The notes beneath the pieces are model-generated. The model worked only from the letters and a program-made list of their open reading frames with translations, did not search any database and had not been told where the DNA came from. 64,000 nt of DNA from Paraburkholderia agricolaris (lineage in GTDB: Bacteria; Pseudomonadota; Gammaproteobacteria; Burkholderiales; Burkholderiaceae): the NCBI RefSeq assembly GCF_009455635.1, contig NZ_QPER01000002.1, positions 248,001 through 312,000 of the forward strand, given 5' to 3'. Numbering within the stretch: the first letter of the stretch is position 1; each line of letters begins with the position of its first letter. Positions 1 to 7,816 of the stretch are shown here, piece by piece. The position numbers and the translations under genes were made by a program.

Positions 1-1
1 G

Positions 2-718
2 GCACTTGCCGAGTCGGTCAGGAATTTCAGCGTCCAGGTCGATCAGGCGCGCAATCTCCTGCTTGGCATGCTCGGGCATGACATGCGCAGCCCACTCCAG
101 ACCATCCAGATGACGGCCCAGTATCTGTCGGCACTCAACGCTGGGGAGCAGGTATCCGTAGCCGCATCCCGTTTGATAAGAAGCGGCGCTCGCATGCAGG
201 CCCTTCTGAACGATATGCTTGATTTCAATCGAACCAGGCTCGGTTTGGGGATCAATATCGTGTCGACAGATGGCGACCTGGAGAAACTGCTTGCCGACGA
301 ACTCGACCAGTTGCGGGCAGCGCACCCGGCCTGTCAGATCGATCTGGAAGTGAAAGGGGACTGTCGGGGAGTTTGGGACGGTCGCCGTCTGCAGCAGCTG
401 CTCGGCAACCTGGTGTTGAATGCGATCAAGTACGGCGCGCCGGATGCCCCCGTGCGGGTGGTAATGACCGGCGAAGAGCAGAACGTTCGTTTCGAGGTCC
501 GGAATCAGGGACCGGCCATCGATCAAACGACTCTGCAACGGATATTTGATCCGCTTCAGCGTGGCCTGAATCAGAAAGACTCATATAACAACGACGGCAA
601 CCTGGGGCTCGGACTCTATATCGCGCGTGAAATCGCCAAGGCTCATGGAGGCGAGATCGAGGCGCGGTCCGACGAGGCAGAAACCGTGTTCGCTGTGCGC
701 CTGCCTCGTCTTTCATAG
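2..718 (+). CDS. Sensor histidine kinase, C-terminal part (cut by window edge)
   Basis: The reading frame is open from base 2, so the start lies outside the window; 238 residues are visible. The dimerisation/phosphoacceptor box is seen as LGHDMRSPLQTI near the start, so His in GHDM is the likely phosphorylation site. The HATPase_c domain follows, with the N box LLGNLVLNAIKYG and G box GNLGLGLYIAREIAKAHGG. It would autophosphorylate and pass phosphate to a receiver domain. The missing N-terminus should hold the sensor region, so the signal cannot be judged. A stand-alone receiver gene lies 220 bp downstream on the same strand and is a possible partner. Confidence 0.93.
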   Translation, partial: ALAESVRNFSVQVDQARNLLLGMLGHDMRSPLQTIQMTAQYLSALNAGEQVSVAASRLIRSGARMQALLNDMLDFNRTRLGLGINIVSTDGDLEKLLADELDQLRAAHPACQIDLEVKGDCRGVWDGRRLQQLLGNLVLNAIKYGAPDAPVRVVMTGEEQNVRFEVRNQGPAIDQTTLQRIFDPLQRGLNQKDSYNNDGNLGLGLYIAREIAKAHGGEIEARSDEAETVFAVRLPRLS

Positions 719-938
719 CGTTCGTGCTATGTCCACAGACCGGCCGTCAGCGCGTATGCATACGTTTAAAACACGTAACGACGCGCCATATTCCTTGCTG
801 CGCCGGAATTATCGGACGACTATAGTTAAGTCGTGCCAGAAGTTTCCAGCAGTTCGTTCTCGAAGGTAATGCCGCGGGATGCACCGCGTGACGATGTAAG
901 CCTCCTACCGCATCAGTAGCAGGTCACCGGAGCAAACC

Positions 939-1406
939 GTGACAAGGCGCATACCTCTGGACGATGAGCATGAGTTCGCGTTCTGGAAAACAGAGCAGGA
1001 GGCCGAAGCAAAGTCCCTCCGGCGTGTTCTTGTTGGGCACAAGGACAAGGCAATCGGCGAGTCACTTTGCATTTTGCTGTCTCTTAAAGGCTATGAGGCG
1101 GTATATGCACGTGATACTGCGCAAGCCCGGCTATACCTTAGGTGCTGGGCACCCCATGCATTGCTGCTGGACACAAGACTTGACGCCGCGTCCGACTATC
1201 AATTCATTCAGACAATCCGGGCGGACGCAGCTACCGCAAATGTGCTGATTCTTGCGATGAGTAATATCTGGCCGCTTGATTCGGTGCTGGCCTTGCGAAA
1301 AGCGGGCTTCGACGGGCATTGCCGAAGACCATGCTCGCTTTGGCGCATTGTCGATCTGCTGGACGGACACTTCGTCGAAACGGTCAAACGTCGCGGCCAA
1401 CCGTAG
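939..1406 (+). CDS. Stand-alone response regulator receiver protein
   Basis: A 155-residue protein starting with GTG, made of a single receiver (CheY-like) domain with about 30 extra N-terminal residues and no output domain. The likely phosphoacceptor Asp is in HALLLDTRL. The conserved Ser/Thr position reads LAMSN. The usual Lys of the KP motif appears as Arg in CRRPCSLW, and the acidic pocket near VLVGHKDK is weaker than usual, so the phosphorylation chemistry may be atypical. It follows a histidine kinase gene on the same strand. It may act as a phosphate relay or sink, or through protein contact; no target can be named. Confidence 0.8.
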   Translation: MTRRIPLDDEHEFAFWKTEQEAEAKSLRRVLVGHKDKAIGESLCILLSLKGYEAVYARDTAQARLYLRCWAPHALLLDTRLDAASDYQFIQTIRADAATANVLILAMSNIWPLDSVLALRKAGFDGHCRRPCSLWRIVDLLDGHFVETVKRRGQP

Positions 1407-1482
1407 AAGAGAAAGAACTTGGGTTTAGACGTAGTTGCCGTCCCGGTTGGATCCGAAAAGGGCCACCTTATCGATTGGCAAC

Positions 1483-1505
1483 AAAAAAACCGGCGCTGAG
1501 CCGGT
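1483..1505 (-). terminator. Intrinsic terminator of the small minus-strand gene
   Basis: On the minus strand a six-base-pair stem (ACCGGC pairing with GCCGGT, five-base loop) runs straight into a run of seven T. It sits about 30 bp past the stop codon of the small gene that ends at 1534. This placement is the main support for that gene being real. Confidence 0.7.
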
Positions 1506-1533
1506 CGTTCTGTTCCTGCACGCCTGCAAGGAC

Positions 1534-1761
1534 TTAACCAGGCGTGCCTGGGTGACGAACACGCGTACGGGCGTTCCATACTCCTAGCGACGTCCAGACA
1601 CGCTTTCCCCAAGGCTTCGGTTTCGGCGGCACTTCCGCGTTCATGTCCTTCGAATCCTGCGTGGGTGCGATCGCTTCGCTGTGCTCCTGTGCAAGCGCCG
1701 CAGTCTCCCTACGTTTCCTGTTTTCCTCAATTTCTTCCTTGTCCACTTGGTCATCAATCAT
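1534..1761 (-). CDS. Small hydrophilic protein of unknown function
   Basis: A 75-residue, strongly charged protein beginning MIDDQVDKEEIEEN, followed by a Pro/Lys-rich segment (PPKPKPWGKRVW). It has no signal peptide, membrane segment or recognised domain. I chose the ATG at 1761 rather than the longer frame from 1839 because GGGAGAG lies just upstream of it. A rho-independent terminator lies just past the stop. Probably a lineage-restricted Burkholderiales protein; the composition suggests a largely disordered protein. Function unknown. Confidence 0.6.
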   Translation of the reverse strand: MIDDQVDKEEIEENRKRRETAALAQEHSEAIAPTQDSKDMNAEVPPKPKPWGKRVWTSLGVWNARTRVRHPGTPG

Positions 1762-2231
1762 GCTGCTCTCCCACTTTGAGAATCGGTGCGCGTACTGGCT
1801 TTCTGTCCGTACGCGGGCGGTACGGCGAGACGACTGCATGTCGAATCGTGTTTCACGTTACTGGTCACGCGGCTGGCAGGGCGGAAATGTCTGGCAGAAC
1901 GCGAATCGCCGTACCCCCGGAACACACGCAATGTTGGGAGGCATCGTAGCCACGGCTGGGGTTTGGAAACTGAAGCACCGCGATCAGCTTTGCTCGCATA
2001 CCGCCGAGTAGCGCTACTTACTGGCGGTTGAATCGACGTTTGAGCGGCGATCGCACGATGAGGCTCCGAAGTAAGAGGCCCATCATTAGCGACCGGCCTG
2101 CCCACTGTATACCCTTTGGGCGGTACTGATGTCTTTCTTTTCTAAAAACCTCGTAATTCAGGTTTCCGAAATATTTTTAGATGTCGACCAGTCGTCGCCG
2201 GCGTGGGTCTGGCCATGCAAGATTCTCCAGA
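1762..2231. other. Intergenic stretch without a convincing gene
   Basis: About 470 bp. Several overlapping open frames exist on both strands, but none shows a domain, good start context or protein-like composition. The part near 2130-2190 is AT-rich compared with its surroundings. I see no repeat, RNA gene or terminator. Confidence 0.5.
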
Positions 2232-3086
2232 TCAGGCACGGATCATATCGATGACGGCTTGCGACAGTGCTCCGCCCACCTCTCCAAGCCTGTCGACGGC
2301 ATCGAAATGGTGCCCGTCCCGTTGACGCACGATCCGCACGTCGAGACCGTGGTTATTCAGGAGCGTCTGGTATTCCGCCTGCAACCTGTGGAACTCATCG
2401 GACTCGTCTCCGCCGACGGTCAGGATGAACGGCAGAACCGTCGATGGCAGATGGAACTTCGGGCTGAAATCAGCCACCTCCCGCTCATTGAGTTTGACGG
2501 CGTTGTTGAGATAGCACAGCCGGATCGGTTCCAGGTCGTAAAGACCGCTGATCGCGCAAGCACCCTTCACGACGTTTGCGGGGAGATCATGCTTCGTCCA
2601 GTCGGTGCCGGCTAGAATCGCGGTCAAGTGGCCGCCTGCCGAGCTTCCGGACACGTAGATTGCGTCGCGGTCGAGGCCGAGCGTTTGTGCGTTTCGATAA
2701 AGATGGGCGATCGCCTGGATGTTGTCCAGAACGATGTCCCCCATTCGCACTGAGGGCGCGAGTCGATAGTTCACGACTGCCACGTTGATGTTCGCTTCCA
2801 GATAGGGAAGCGCCACTGTGCTGAAGTCGGATTTATCGAGCGATTGCCAGTAGCCGCCATGAATGAAGATGAGGACCGGACGCCCTTTGTCCTTCGCGGG
2901 GAAGAAATCGAGCATTTGTTTTTCGTCCGCGCCATAGCGCACATTTTCGTTCACCGTGTGGTCGCGACGAAACTGGGCGCTCGTTTGCGACCAGCGGGCG
3001 AATATCTCCAGATGGTCCGGGATTCCGGCGCGGACATTGTATTGTTGATCCAAAGCCTCTTGATTAAACGAACGGTAAACCGGCAT
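2232..3086 (-). CDS. Alpha/beta hydrolase, kynurenine formamidase-like
   Basis: A 284-residue hydrolase. The oxyanion-hole motif HGGYW and the nucleophile elbow GSSAGG are both clear, and a late GHHFD His would complete the triad. HGGYW-type motifs are typical of the esterase/lipase group that includes arylformamidases. The frame could begin further upstream (3188), but the ATG at 3086 is preceded by GAGG at a proper distance, giving the start MPVYRSFNQEAL. It is divergent from an AraC regulator at 3215, which may control it. No tryptophan-pathway partner is nearby, so the true substrate ester or amide is unknown. Confidence 0.85.
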   Translation of the reverse strand: MPVYRSFNQEALDQQYNVRAGIPDHLEIFARWSQTSAQFRRDHTVNENVRYGADEKQMLDFFPAKDKGRPVLIFIHGGYWQSLDKSDFSTVALPYLEANINVAVVNYRLAPSVRMGDIVLDNIQAIAHLYRNAQTLGLDRDAIYVSGSSAGGHLTAILAGTDWTKHDLPANVVKGACAISGLYDLEPIRLCYLNNAVKLNEREVADFSPKFHLPSTVLPFILTVGGDESDEFHRLQAEYQTLLNNHGLDVRIVRQRDGHHFDAVDRLGEVGGALSQAVIDMIRA

Positions 3087-3214
3087 CCTGTACCTCATTG
3101 AAAGTGCGTTAAAGGAGTAAGCGAACATTCGGGCGTCCGCGTCACTCCGTAAATTACAGGTGCTGTGGGCTGGCACGCTCGCGCGCAAGTGACAACATTG
3201 ATTGAGGACACGCC

Positions 3215-4000
3215 ATGTTCGGCAAGAGCGAAAACCGGGACGACTACCAACTCATCCAGCAGCGAGTCGGGGGGATGGCCCGCGATCTACCCGACAGGTT
3301 CTTCATCGACTATCACGAACATCGGCGCGGCCAGCTGATTTACGCGTACGCGGGGTCCATTCTTGTCACTGCTGAGGGCGGCTCGTGGGTCGTGCCGCCG
3401 CTGCGCGCCGTGTGGGTTCCGCCTCGGGTACGCCATTGCATGCAGGCAATTGGGCGTATTGAAATGCGCACCCTCTACTTCGATCCGGGACACACACCAC
3501 TCGCCTCGACCGCATGTTGCGTGGTTTCCATATCGCCGCTGCTGCGCGAGTTGATCGCGTCTGTCGTCAAGATGCCGGTTGACTACGACGAACACGGGCG
3601 CGACGGTCTCGTGGTCGAGCTGCTGTTTCAGGAGATCAAACCGCTGCAGATCGAGCCGCTGCATCTGCCGATGCCGAACGATGCACGCATCGCACGTATT
3701 TGCCGCTGGATCGTCGCGAATCCGGCCGAGGAGACGTCGGTTACCTCCTGGAGCAAGGTGGTTGGCGCGAGTGAACGCACGATCATCAGATTGTTCCCCG
3801 AAGAAACCGGCATGACGTTCACGCGCTGGAGGCAGCAGGCCCGTTTGCTCGCGGCCGTGCAGATGCTCGCTAACGACCGCCCTGTCACCGAAATCGCCAC
3901 GGAGCTCGGTTACGACAGTCCTAGCGCGTTCAGCGCGATGTTCCGCAAGGCGTTGGGCAGTAGCCCCACGGAGTATTTCCGGCGTACCGACACCGACTGA
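3215..4000 (+). CDS. AraC-family transcriptional regulator with cupin sensor domain
   Basis: A 261-residue protein. The N-terminal half is cupin-like (AGSILVTAEGG, PPLRAVWVPPRVRH). The C-terminal half is an AraC double helix-turn-helix: SERTIIRLFPEETG, then ARLLAAVQMLAND, ELGYDSPSAFSAMFRKALG and PTEYFRR. The ATG at 3215 follows GAGGA. This layout (sensor cupin plus AraC HTH, about 260 residues) is common for regulators of adjacent, divergently placed genes. The natural target is the hydrolase at 2232-3086. The ligand cannot be told. Confidence 0.92.
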   Translation: MFGKSENRDDYQLIQQRVGGMARDLPDRFFIDYHEHRRGQLIYAYAGSILVTAEGGSWVVPPLRAVWVPPRVRHCMQAIGRIEMRTLYFDPGHTPLASTACCVVSISPLLRELIASVVKMPVDYDEHGRDGLVVELLFQEIKPLQIEPLHLPMPNDARIARICRWIVANPAEETSVTSWSKVVGASERTIIRLFPEETGMTFTRWRQQARLLAAVQMLANDRPVTEIATELGYDSPSAFSAMFRKALGSSPTEYFRRTDTD

Positions 4001-4142
4001 GGCGTGTCGCTTATCCCGCCTTTTATTCATCGCCAGAATGGCGTCAACGCGACGAATCCTGGCACTATCGCGAGCGTCCGCTGTGCGCTAATTGTTCATA
4101 GTGATCGTGAATGCCGCGTGGGCGGCAAACACAGGAGCTGTA

Positions 4143-4607
4143 ATGACAATTTACGATCGCATTCGCGAAGCGGGAATAACGCTTCCGACACTTGCTATTC
4201 CCGCCACTGCATTCCGTCCCTACGTTCTTTTAGATAATCAACTGATCGTTTCGGGACAATTGCCGGTGCGCGACGGAAAGGCACTGTTTACCGGCAAAGT
4301 GCCTGACGTGGTGTCGGTAGCCGATGCTCAGAGTGCAGCGCGACTGTGCGTGGTCAACATCCTGGCGTGGGCACACCATGCTACGGAAGGCGATCTGAAC
4401 CGGATCAGGAAGGTATTGCGACTCGGCGGCTTTGTCGCGACGTCGGACGGTTTCGCCGATGCCCCTGCCGTTATCAATGCGGCGTCCGAGCTTGTCACCC
4501 AGATTTTCGGTGAGCGAGGCTCGCACGCAAGAATCGCGATAGGCGTGGCAAGCCTGCCCCTCAATGCACCGGTGGAAGTCGAAGCGACGTTTGCGCTGGC
4601 GGGATGA
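4143..4607 (+). CDS. RidA/YjgF family protein
   Basis: A 154-residue member of the Rid (YjgF/YER057c/UK114) family, whose best-known members hydrolyse reactive enamine/imine intermediates. Family features: SGQLPVRDGK near the N-terminus, and the C-terminal SHARIAIGVASLP with the Arg that contacts substrate carboxylates in active Rid proteins, followed by VEVEATFALAG. The start at 4143 has AGGAG five bases upstream; an upstream in-frame start at 4092 lacks a ribosome site. A second Rid protein at 27707-28141 lacks this Arg. Confidence 0.9.
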   Translation: MTIYDRIREAGITLPTLAIPATAFRPYVLLDNQLIVSGQLPVRDGKALFTGKVPDVVSVADAQSAARLCVVNILAWAHHATEGDLNRIRKVLRLGGFVATSDGFADAPAVINAASELVTQIFGERGSHARIAIGVASLPLNAPVEVEATFALAG

Positions 4608-4774
4608 AATGGGCGCGACGGGCGGACTGCCCGTATGCGCAGGGGAGCGCGCACCGCCATGCAGTTGCGCGCCATCCTGTCAGACGAAGATAACCGTCGT
4701 GTCTCGAGTCGGCGCCGAGGTTGGCCCGGGTCGCGCCGACAACATTCAATTCACTCCTTCACTTATACGTCGAC

Positions 4775-5386
4775 ATGACTCCCACCTACTTGTGCGCCGA
4801 CATGCGCCGGACCGACCTCGCGTGGACTGACTGGCCCGCCATCGAAAAATTTCTGAAAGACGAACTGATCTGCCGCGCCGCGGTTCACGACACGCCGTAT
4901 CCGTACATCACGGCGCAAAGCTTTACGTTCGTCGGCGATGCGTTCCTGATTCACTGCTCGCGATTCGGAAAATTTTCTGCAGCGATCCATGCCAACCCGC
5001 ATCTGATTATTGAAATCGATCGACCGGTGGCGCTCCTTAAAGCACCCAAAGGACAAAACACCAGTCTCGAGTACTACAGTGTGATCGCTCGCTGCCGGGC
5101 GCAAATCACGCATCTGACGAAAGACGTGATCGCGCACCAGAACCAGGCGCTCGACAAATTTCGGCCGGAGAAAGACTACACGCCGATTGAGGACGGCGCG
5201 GCCAATCAGATCATCGCGATGCGATGCGTGATCGACGAGATGACGGCCAAGAAACGCATTCTCGCGGACGGTCAATATTCGCCGCCCGGTCAACCGGAAG
5301 CTCCCTATGTCCGGTACCCGTTTGCCGCGGGCGCGACCCTGTCTGGTTTGCCCGCAGACGCGTTCGACAAGAACCGCTTCAAGTAA
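4775..5386 (+). CDS. Pyridoxamine 5'-phosphate oxidase-related flavin-binding protein
   Basis: About 203 residues. The pattern of a small split-barrel flavoprotein is visible: IEKFLKDELICRAAVHD, PYPYITAQSFTFVGDAFLIH, then a Gly-Lys-containing turn (RFGKFSAAIHANPHLIIEID). Such proteins bind FMN or F420/haem and often act as nitroreductase-like or stress proteins; the specific reaction is unknown. The start is uncertain: an ATG at 4802 (MRRTDLAW) matches how many relatives begin, and the frame stays open upstream to a TTG at 4721. No clear ribosome site marks any of them. Confidence 0.85.
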   Translation: MTPTYLCADMRRTDLAWTDWPAIEKFLKDELICRAAVHDTPYPYITAQSFTFVGDAFLIHCSRFGKFSAAIHANPHLIIEIDRPVALLKAPKGQNTSLEYYSVIARCRAQITHLTKDVIAHQNQALDKFRPEKDYTPIEDGAANQIIAMRCVIDEMTAKKRILADGQYSPPGQPEAPYVRYPFAAGATLSGLPADAFDKNRFK

Positions 5387-5542
5387 GCCGGTCACGGCCG
5401 TTCCCAAGTTGGCGTAGACGCGATAACCGACGGCATCTTCACGTGAGCCGCTGTTCTTTTGGAGTCCGATAGTGATTTTGCAGACACCGTTCGATGCGGT
5501 GTCCGTACTTTTCGATTCGACCCATGAGAACAGGAGACACGC

Positions 5543-6913
5543 ATGAAGATGACAGGGATGGAAGTGGTAGGCGGCAACGCGGCCAGCCGGCTGGAACGGT
5601 TACCTGTTTGCGGCTACCACCGCATGCTGTTCGTAGTCATCGCGCTGGCATTTTTCTTCGACAACGTCGACCTCGCCACGATGACCTTTGTTCTCGGGTC
5701 CATCAAGAACGAGTTTGGCCTGAGCAGCGCGCAGGCTGGAATGCTGGGTAGCGCGAGCTTCGCCGGGATGGCGCTGGGTGCATTGTGTTCGGGAGCCGCC
5801 GCCGACCGGTTCGGCCGCAAGCCGGTGTTTCAGATCAGCATGATCGTGTGGGGCGTCGGCAGCTATCTGTGCTCGACCGCTACGGATGCGACCTCATTGG
5901 GTATCTTCCGGCTGGTTCTCGGCGTTGGAATGGGAATGGAGCTTCCGCTTGCGCAGACCATGCTATCGGAATTCATTCCGGCAAAGTCCCGGGGCCGCTA
6001 CCTCGCAATGATGGATGGAAACTGGCCGCTGGCGTTTATCTGTGCCGGGCTGCTTTCATACTATGTACTGGGCGCGCACGGCTGGAGAACCTTGTTCCTG
6101 ATCGAATCGATGCCGGCGGTCTTTCTATTCGTGGTTCGCCGCTATGTTCCCGAATCGCCGCGCTGGCTTGAATCGCGAGGACGGCACGTGGAGGCGGCGG
6201 AAATCGTCGAACGAATCGAGCAATCCGTGATGTCGCGCCTGCAATTGAAAAGTTTGCCGGCGACTAATCCGGTCGCTATCGAGTTGCGCGACGAGCAGGG
6301 TCTCAAGGTGTTGTGGTCGAAGGCTTATCGGAGCAGAACGCTGACGGTCGGTTCGCTGTGGTTCTTCTCCCTTCTTGGGTTTTATGGATTGAACACCTGG
6401 CTGGGCGCGCTCCTTCAACAATCCGGACTCGCCGTGACGAAATCGGTTCTGTTCACCGTCTATATATCGCTAGGCGGCGTGCCCGGCTTTCTATGGGCCG
6501 CTTGGGCGGTCGAGCGATGGGGACGCAAACTGACATGCGTCATCACCCTGGTGGGCGCCGCGGTGATGATCTTCGCGTTTGGCCGCATCTCGCATCTCAG
6601 TCCGGGCCCGTCTGCGCTGATCGCAGTCGGCGCACTGATGCAATTCTTCACGTTTGGCATGTGGGCCGTGCTCTACACCTACACGCCCGAGTTGTACCCG
6701 TCGAGAGCGAGGGCTTCGGGGTGCGGCTTTGCCTCATTCATTGGACGGCTTGGTGCGCTGATTGGACCGACGGTGGTCGGCCTGATCCTTCCAGTCTGGA
6801 AGAACAACGGCGTATTCGTTTTCGGTGCCCTCTGTTTTCTTGTGGCGGCACTCGTGGTGACGCGCTTCGGGATTGAAACTCGCGGCAGCACGCTGGAGAA
6901 CGTGTCCGGTTAG
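5543..6913 (+). CDS. MFS transporter, sugar/aromatic-acid porter type
   Basis: A 456-residue inner-membrane permease with about 12 hydrophobic segments. The MFS signature between TM2 and TM3 is seen as GAAADRFGRKP, the first segment carries an acidic residue (FFFDNVDLATM), and the end of TM6 has VPESPRWLESRG, a feature of the sugar-porter and aromatic-acid:H+ symporter branches. A second signature is WAVERWGRK. The ATG follows ACAGGAGAC. It stands alone on the plus strand. The substrate cannot be read from sequence; a small carboxylic or aromatic acid is a reasonable guess. Confidence 0.9.
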   Translation: MKMTGMEVVGGNAASRLERLPVCGYHRMLFVVIALAFFFDNVDLATMTFVLGSIKNEFGLSSAQAGMLGSASFAGMALGALCSGAAADRFGRKPVFQISMIVWGVGSYLCSTATDATSLGIFRLVLGVGMGMELPLAQTMLSEFIPAKSRGRYLAMMDGNWPLAFICAGLLSYYVLGAHGWRTLFLIESMPAVFLFVVRRYVPESPRWLESRGRHVEAAEIVERIEQSVMSRLQLKSLPATNPVAIELRDEQGLKVLWSKAYRSRTLTVGSLWFFSLLGFYGLNTWLGALLQQSGLAVTKSVLFTVYISLGGVPGFLWAAWAVERWGRKLTCVITLVGAAVMIFAFGRISHLSPGPSALIAVGALMQFFTFGMWAVLYTYTPELYPSRARASGCGFASFIGRLGALIGPTVVGLILPVWKNNGVFVFGALCFLVAALVVTRFGIETRGSTLENVSG

Positions 6914-7013
6914 CAAACCATTGAACGCTTCCGGCTTCATCGTTCCAAGTCTACTTATTCGACTCGATTATCATCGCTCTGATTGGAACGTCATAACAGG
7001 AAGGGAATGACCG

Positions 7014-7544
7014 ATGAACCGGTTTGTCGTGATTTCCGGGTGCTCGGGCGGCGGCAAGTCAACGCTTCTCGCCGAACTTGCTCAACGGGGGTATGCCGTT
7101 GTGGAAGAGCCCGGCAGACGGATCGTACGTGCAGAGACGGAGAACAATGGCACTGCTCTACCTTGGGTAGATCTGCCTGCGTTCTTACGCCAGGTCATTG
7201 CGATGGCGCTCGCAGACAGAGATGCCGTTCGCACATCGGATGATTGGGTCTTCTTCGACCGGGGCATTGTCGACGCCGCGGCCACTCTCCAGCACCTTAC
7301 CGGCGAGCCGATGCTGGCGACGCTCGGACATGCCCACCGCTATCACCCGCGCGTTTTCCTGACGCCGCCCTGGCCCGAAATCTATGTTCAGGACCCGGAG
7401 CGGCGTCACGGCATCGACAGTGCCACGTCGGAATACTTGCGACTTCTGGAAGCCTATCCGGCATTGGGATATGACCTTTCCTTATTGCCGAAGGTCGGTG
7501 TGACGGAGCGCGCAGACTTCGTCCTGGAGACGCTAGGCAACTGA
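7014..7544 (+). CDS. Small AAA/P-loop NTPase
   Basis: A 176-residue protein with a Walker A motif GCSGGGKST at residues 9-17, a Walker B-like stretch (WVFFDRGIVD) and the conserved acidic site VVEEPGRRIV. This matches the AAA_28/NTPase group of small kinase-like proteins. The Arg-rich region around PERRHGIDSATSEY could serve as a lid. It is probably cytosolic. The substrate is unknown. It sits just upstream of the TonB-receptor region but is separated from it by a regulatory gap, so it is probably not co-transcribed. Confidence 0.85.
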   Translation: MNRFVVISGCSGGGKSTLLAELAQRGYAVVEEPGRRIVRAETENNGTALPWVDLPAFLRQVIAMALADRDAVRTSDDWVFFDRGIVDAAATLQHLTGEPMLATLGHAHRYHPRVFLTPPWPEIYVQDPERRHGIDSATSEYLRLLEAYPALGYDLSLLPKVGVTERADFVLETLGN

Positions 7545-7744
7545 CGATCTCGTTAGTTGCCTCAGGGTCGCGCGCAACCGGTCGACGGCAAGCAATGTCC
7601 GGCCACGAAGAGATCACCCTGAAACCCCCCGCGAGCATTTGCGAAGCCACAACGCTTGTCCTCTTGCTCAGGGCACCCTGCTGCGGTGCGGTTTTCGCCA
7701 CATGAGTCGATCTTTCCTCACGCGATATCGATATTCTAATTACA

Positions 7745-7775
7745 ATTGCGAATGATTCTTATATGCATTCGCAAT
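7745..7775 (+). promoter_or_regulatory. Fur-like inverted repeat upstream of the TonB receptor
   Basis: A perfect 10-bp inverted repeat (ATTGCGAATG and CATTCGCAAT) separated by 11 bp that read ATTCTTATATG. The left half with AATGATTCTTAT resembles Fur-box half-sites seen ahead of iron-uptake genes in Burkholderiales. It lies 42 bp before the chosen start of a siderophore receptor gene. This fits iron-dependent repression, but the match is by eye. Confidence 0.6.
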
Positions 7776-7816
7776 ATCGCGCGGATCCGCTCACTCATAG
7801 AACGAACCTTACCTTC

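Noticed and set aside
7763..7816. Upstream start for the TonB receptor
   Set aside because: The ATG lies inside the Fur-like inverted repeat and would place residues before the signal peptide.
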